Positions 59,078 through 64,000 of a stretch of DNA of 64,000 nt are shown here, piece after piece; the first letter of the stretch is position 1, and each line of letters starts with the position of its first letter. The DNA is from Xylaria sp. FL1777 (taxonomy: Eukaryota > Ascomycota > Sordariomycetes > Xylariales > Xylariaceae): contig MU400572.1 in assembly GCA_022578965.1 (NCBI GenBank), forward strand, positions 1-64,000, read 5' to 3'. Under the pieces are notes generated by a model. The model searched no databases. It saw nothing but the letters and a program-made list of their open reading frames with translations, and was not told the origin of the DNA. A program made the translations under genes and the position numbers.

Positions 59078-60367
59078 TTATAATTGCTTTTTGGCCCAAC
59101 CTAGTCGCGGTTGGTCAGGTGAGGCATCGAAGACCACAAAAGCAGCCTTAAGTGCGACGTCGCCAATGATAGAGAAACCGATACCCTCATCAGACTGGAG
59201 GCCACCGAAACAACTCCTACCAGTCGTATCTGTGGGGGCATAGTTGATGTATTTTCCAGGAATAGTGATCTTACCCTCACCGATACCCAGGACAAAGTTA
59301 GGCAGTTTGACCTGGCAAGGGAAAACGTAGCCTCCTTGGAAAGAATCGAGCTTGGCACCGGATACGGTTGCGTAGTAGTCTTTTACTACCTTTGCAGGTA
59401 GCATGACTAGAGTGGTGCCCGTATCTGCAATGCCCTGGAATTGAGCAGGCTTGAATGTTGAGTTGCCAACACCGTAGCCCGACATATCGAACATCCAGAA
59501 CCCATCGCTTGAGTTGACGTTGACGTATGAGATCTTTCCCGAATATTTTGACTTATCAATGACACCGAAGTCATATGTGCCAGCTAATTAATACGTTAGC
59601 CGAGCACGAACCAGGTAATCTTTAATTATAGGTGGCTTACCCTTGTGATATTTGAGATCTGCTGTCCATACGGGATGGTCAAGGGACTTAGCGGCATTGT
59701 CAAACCAGGTCAACTCCTGCTGGGGCTGAACCGTGTTCAGTGTGCTAAAGGCGAGACCGAGGAGACCATCGTTGTTGGCGTCTCTAGTGAACTGTGTAGA
59801 TACTGTGGTAGCAGCTTCGACACCTTGGCTTTGGATAGTAACATTCCCGACGGTGACAGTGTCATGATAAACAACACCGCCAGAAGAGCTTTGGTCACCG
59901 TAAGTGATCTTCCAGGACGCCCCCTTCACCGCTTTTGAAGTTTTACTCTTCTTGGGATCGTACAGGGCCTGTCCCTGGACCGAATTAGCTGGTGTCTCCG
60001 TGCTGAAAACCCAGAGGTCGGAAGAGCCAGAATCAAAATCAAGGTTGAGAGTCTGAGGCGGAGTGCCGATCTGGACGGGGGTGAGATACTGGATATCGTA
60101 TTGTTCAGGTTCAGTTTTGACGCTGCCCGAGGACCGTGCCGTGAGGCGGGCGGCGTCTAGGTTAGCCATATTACGGGCGAGGCCATCTGGCATCGAAACA
60201 CCATACTTGGATAACGTCTTGGCGAGTTGTGCGGGGCCATGAGCCTTGAAGTTGAGGTTTGCAACCTGGGAAACAGAAAAGGTTCCAACTTTGTGCTGCA
60301 CAGGCGAGGCTGATACAAACCCTGCCAGGGCCGCTGTGAGGGCGAGAGTGCTAGGGTGAGGAACCAT
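59078..60367 (-). CDS. Secreted pepsin-like aspartic protease
   Basis: Predicted 410 aa, family A1 (aspergillopepsin/endothiapepsin type), an acid endopeptidase for extracellular protein breakdown. Exon 1 is 59641-60367 and exon 2 is 59078-59583; the 57-nt intron (GTAAGC donor, ATTAG acceptor) is phase 1. Residues 1-20 are a signal peptide (LALTAALAGFVSASP), followed by a propeptide up to about residue 85. Catalytic aspartates are Asp112 in DFDSGSSDLW and Asp296 in IADTGTTLV. The flap is KITYGDQSSSGG with Tyr. The C-lobe disulfide pair is FPCQV and GRSCFGG. The first motif is DSG and not the commoner DTG, which is tolerated in the family. There is no GPI tail, so it is a soluble secreted enzyme. 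The start is the ATG at 60367; the frame upstream is not signal-like. Confidence 0.95.
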
Positions 60368-60547
60368 AGTGGTAAAGTGAAATAGAAGGCGGTACTTCAC
60401 ACAATGAATGAATAGAAACACACTGTAAGTGAGAGAATGGAAGTATGATCAAGAAAAAGGAGCGTGCTATAACCAGACGCAGAGAAGGGAAACGCCAGCG
60501 ACTTGTGTTTGCAGTTGCATCCTGAAGGCGGGCTATCGACACCTATA

Positions 60548-60557
60548 GTTATATATA
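60548..60557 (-). promoter_or_regulatory. Possible TATA box of the aspartic protease gene
   Basis: TATATATAAC on the gene strand, about 180 nt before the start codon. Confidence 0.4.
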
Positions 60558-63500
60558 CACCTTACGAAAAGTGTGACAAAGAACCAAAGAAAGAGCAACA
60601 GGGGTTGGTGGTTCACAAAGCAGTACACAGGGCATTCCCAGTTCTGGTTGGTAGGCGAGGCATAATGAGCAGCATGCCTACACAATACTATGCCTTGGCA
60701 GGTGGTGGAACATGAACATAGGAAAGGTGGGCGTGTGGAAAATGATATTCAGGAGCCGGCAACCAGAGGCCAACCAGAAGACACCATGCCTATGTGTACT
60801 TCCTACAATAGTCTAGATCAATCAAAATTCCCGAGATTGGGAGGCGGTAGCGCATCGGGTCCTGCATTGGGATCGACTCTGCATGGCTAGGAGCCTACAT
60901 GGGAGACAAACTGCTATGGACAAGATCTGGACAAGACAAGGCAGGTAGACGGACAGTCCGGCTGTCGGGACGACGAGTCGTGCAACGGCACGAATGGTTG
61001 CGAGTGGCCCGGCGGCGCATGTGTAGTGCAAGTGGCTGTCGATCCCTCCTGGATGCAGCCAACAGGCGGACCGGCCGGGTCAAGCCAGCCCCCCAGAGAA
61101 CACAGTCCACGGTTCGGCGGTTGGCTGAGGCGTTCTCGGCCGTTTGATGTTTGTGAGAGTCCAGATATAATAAGCAGCAGCTGGAATGCTGCCCGTTGCT
61201 CCCACCCACCGGCGACAGCATTGTGGGCAACGGCCCCTACATCAGCCTCCTGATTCATTCTCATATCTTACTCGGCATCACTTGCGTCGTATTTCTGCAA
61301 AGGTCCTCGCTCTCTTCCCTGTGTTGGGAATTGCCATTGTTCGGTCTCCTTGGTCTTGGTCATACGTGATGTCATTCGGGAAATATGTATCATGAAACGA
61401 GAAAAATCAGCATCGGAGAGAAAAAAAAAAGGAGAGCAAGGGATTCTCCTTGAGTGGGTGCTTTGCATAGCAGGTCATGATTTGCTGCTAGAAGATGAAA
61501 GGGATAGTAAAAGTAAAAAAAAAAAAAAAAAAAAGGGAGGAATGTTGTGCACATGTAACCTATCATTACCACCGAAGTCGACTTAGACACGCCACTACCT
61601 ACTTAAGGAGGTAAGTAGGGACCTCTAGTGTAGCTATGCACCAGTACGGGGAACGTTGCCGCAGGTGGTTCTAGACTGTATGTGGTGTTACAATATGCCC
61701 ATCGTTGACCTACCTAAGGTATCAAGCACAAGTTACATACTACCTAGTCGACATGCTTAAAATAAATAGGTATGTGCAAGCTTGAGTGTAAGCATACCTC
61801 ACATATGTAGCCCTCTCTCTTACTGAGTACTTAGATAATCCAGCTGCCACATGTGGGCCCGAGGTTTTGACATGTAAATACGACTTGTCTATGAGCATCT
61901 CGACAAGACTAGGTATGTACTTCTATCATACATAGTTAGGCAGGTAGGTAGACTAGGTATGCTACAAACTGTTCCCGTCTATTCCGCTTCCAGCCCCTGC
62001 ATGGGCTGATTACCGCTAATATGAGCTTGTGTTTCAGAAACAATCGCCCCGCACGTCAAGCCGACATACAGATACTACGTACCTACATGTATGCATACGT
62101 ACATGTATATTACGTACAGTACTTCGTAGTAGGGGAGCAATGGAGAACGATCGCAGTATTACAGTGTAATACCTATAGCTTATGGCGTGTTTTAGCTAGA
62201 CTTACTACCAAACAGATCACTGCAGTCTCCGAATGCTGTTTCTCTGCATCCTGAAGCGATATGACTGGAAGCACCAAGTTCTCAGGTTTCTAAGCAAGAC
62301 GGCTTGCAAATTGGATACACGTCTATTGAGACAAGATACCGGACAGGACGTTGGACGAGCAAGCTTTCCTCAGTCATCCTGGCCACTGATTGACTACTCC
62401 ACGGTTGTTCTTATTCAACTCACAAATCAGACCAGCATCTTGTTGGTAGATCGGGGATCTGCAATGGGTACAGCTACCTACACTTCCGGCAAGTCCCAGC
62501 ATTTACAACTCTCATTTCCTCCTTTGTTGATCGAATAACTTATAGGTAGCCATGAGAGTTTACCGTAGCGAGGAATGATTGGACGACCTCAACGCCTACC
62601 TATCGCAAGCGAGTTTCAAGGTTTCGACTAGGAATCCGCTTCGAGCATCCCTATATCAATTTTATGAGAGGGCCGATATACACGTGGTAGGTCTCTAGGA
62701 CCAGCAGCCAATAAACAAACAAAACTCTTCGAGCATCTTAATTCAGAACAGAAGGTACATTTCAAGACTGTCAGCCACGTCCACGTTATTCCATATTCTC
62801 ACACGATTCCTCATTGCCACCGACGTCATGACCATAGACAATCTCTACGAGGAATACCTGGTATCGCTCCAATGATATTTCGATACAGTATCGACAGCTA
62901 GAGACACCGACGAAGCGACTTGCTCCAGCCAAACACTGAACAAGTAACATCCATATTCTTACAATGAGAAAATCATCCCCATAGGCGTCAAAGATGGCGA
63001 TACGATGAAGCAGCGATAAGCGTATTGATGTCGAGGTCCCTAAGAGAATATACCCTCTAGGTTCTGTTCGGTCTCTTCACCTTCATATGATGCTAACCTA
63101 CCCTTCAAAGAGACGTGATGAGTAACTACCAGCTTCCTAGCTACCAATTGAGCAATAAATAGCCTCTGAGCCTAAAATCTCATCTAGCTGGTTCACTAGC
63201 GCCGTTTATTTCATTTCTACCACACTCTCGCATGCTACCAACAATGCCTTGAAGCATCTGGGTACTGCCTCTCACCTTGACTATTCGGCTGATATGGCTA
63301 ACGCGACTAGAAACGCGGTCCCAAACTGTTAAGGCTGATTCTGATATCAAGGCCATATTTTGCGAATATAGCTTGCCTTGAAAATTTAATCCTATTCCTT
63401 GAAAAGATCATATGAAGTTAAGAAATCAGTCATCATAGCATTGGTTCCGGGCTAGTCCACACAAATATTCTCTACATTTAGTAAGGTATCTAGAAAGATG

Positions 63501-63568
63501 GGAAAGCGCATGCCGTACTCGACCACCGCACAGTGAGTCAACCTATCATCTCGGTCGCTCCTAGACTA

Positions 63569-63640
63569 GATTGGGGTTTCCAAGTCCCGAATAGCAAAAT
63601 TATTCTCGATTCCGCAATCCTATGCGAGTATGTCTAAGCG
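63569..63640 (+). pseudogene. Fragment resembling a glutathione S-transferase N-domain
   Basis: One frame reads VPNSKIILDSAILCEYV and then stops. This recalls the VP...ES..I.EYL glutathione-binding segment of fungal GSTs, with Asp in place of the usual Glu before Ser. An AG acceptor lies just before it. No start, catalytic N-terminus or C-terminal helical domain was found around it, so if related it is a remnant. The match is short and from memory. Confidence 0.22.
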
Positions 63641-64000
63641 GGTTATATAGAAGTTATGAGAGCCATACTTTATGTAATTCTAACCCTACAAACCCTTTGT
63701 AGGAAGTAGAACACACTATCGTTACTGACCAATTTACCCAGTTTCCCACCGATACTGAGCATCGTTATCTATATTGCATAGCGGCTAGGTTAAAAGCTCG
63801 CGTGTCCAAGCAGTGAAGAATGCTAGTCATTGAGATGGCTTAGAAGATAGCGGTCAGTTTAGCACCACTAAAGCTGAAAATTTTGGCGAGGCAGATGCAT
63901 GTTGGAAGAAATCTCAACGTGGTTTGAGGAAGAGCGGCTTACCTTTTGCTCCTTGTTGTTTGTGGTGGAAGTATTTCTGCAAGCTCGTACTACTTACTCG

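Larger units (their letters stand above)
60368..63999. other. Terminal region without a convincing gene
   Basis: Protease promoter on the left. A GC-rich island at about 60890-61260 has overlapping open frames on both strands but no family motif. A 20-A run lies at 61515-61534. TAGGTA words occur at 61590-61625, 61710-61780 and 61910-61965. From 62540 onward the sequence looks like degenerate former coding DNA with many stops, including a glutathione-transferase-like fragment near 63569. Confidence 0.45.

Noticed and set aside
60822..61264. Several overlapping frames of 66-116 codons on both strands
   Set aside because: Long frames are expected in a GC-rich island. The frames contradict each other and none shows a motif.
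62233..62538. 101-codon + strand frame
   Set aside because: It includes TAGGTA-type repeat DNA nearby, has no family motif and no support from splice signals.
1..64000. tRNA, 5S rRNA and transposon signatures
   Set aside because: I looked for T-loop-like GGTTCRANYCC words, 5S-like blocks and reverse-transcriptase or DDE motifs in open frames and found none convincing by eye. A tRNA or repeat search program could still find diverged copies.

Overview
This window looks like a piece of a filamentous ascomycete genome (Pezizomycotina, probably Sordariomycetes). The genes are eukaryotic. Most are broken by short introns of about 50 to 160 nt with GT/AG borders and CTAAC or CTGAC-like branch points, and their products match typical mould families. 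I see 15 well-supported protein-coding genes in 64 kb, which is sparse for such a fungus. No tRNA or rRNA gene, CRISPR array, intact transposon or obvious secondary-metabolite cluster was recognised. Splice sites were assigned by eye; every spliced model keeps its reading frame from start to stop.

Left third: a partial ARF6-type GTPase (- strand, cut by a poly-C run at the window edge); SGF29, the Tudor-domain subunit of SAGA (-); mannose-6-phosphate isomerase (+); a small secreted, probably GPI-anchored protein (-); an F-box protein (-); a decayed heterotrimeric G-protein alpha-like gene (+, pseudogene); a MetE/UROD-like protein (+); a seven-exon 5'-nucleotidase-type metallophosphatase (+); a ten-helix EamA/SLC35F-type transporter (-); and an AKR7-type aldo-keto reductase (-).

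Middle: glycyl-tRNA synthetase (-), with an in-frame upstream start that adds a mitochondrial-like presequence, faces an MBP1-type APSES/ankyrin cell-cycle transcription factor (+) across a roughly 1 kb shared intergenic region. Two gene-poor stretches follow (about 33.9-42.7 kb and 43.6-53.0 kb). They surround one small conserved protein gene at 42.9-43.6 kb that ends in a GGGVCLAC motif.

Right end: a glutamine-rich low-complexity protein gene (54.65-56.34 kb), a short-chain dehydrogenase (+) and a secreted pepsin-like aspartic protease (-), then about 3.6 kb without a convincing gene. The genes are individual housekeeping, regulatory and secreted functions, not a pathway cluster.

The most unusual signal is the 1,650 nt immediately upstream of the glutamine-rich protein gene (53004-54653). 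It contains no ATG on the coding strand, although its reverse complement CAT occurs about 40 times there. This suggests a very long 5' leader kept free of upstream start codons. Other points worth attention are the G-alpha pseudogene, the putative dual-targeting start of glycyl-tRNA synthetase, a 23-nt microexon, and a palindromic TAGGTA/TACCTA word family scattered through the intergenic DNA.
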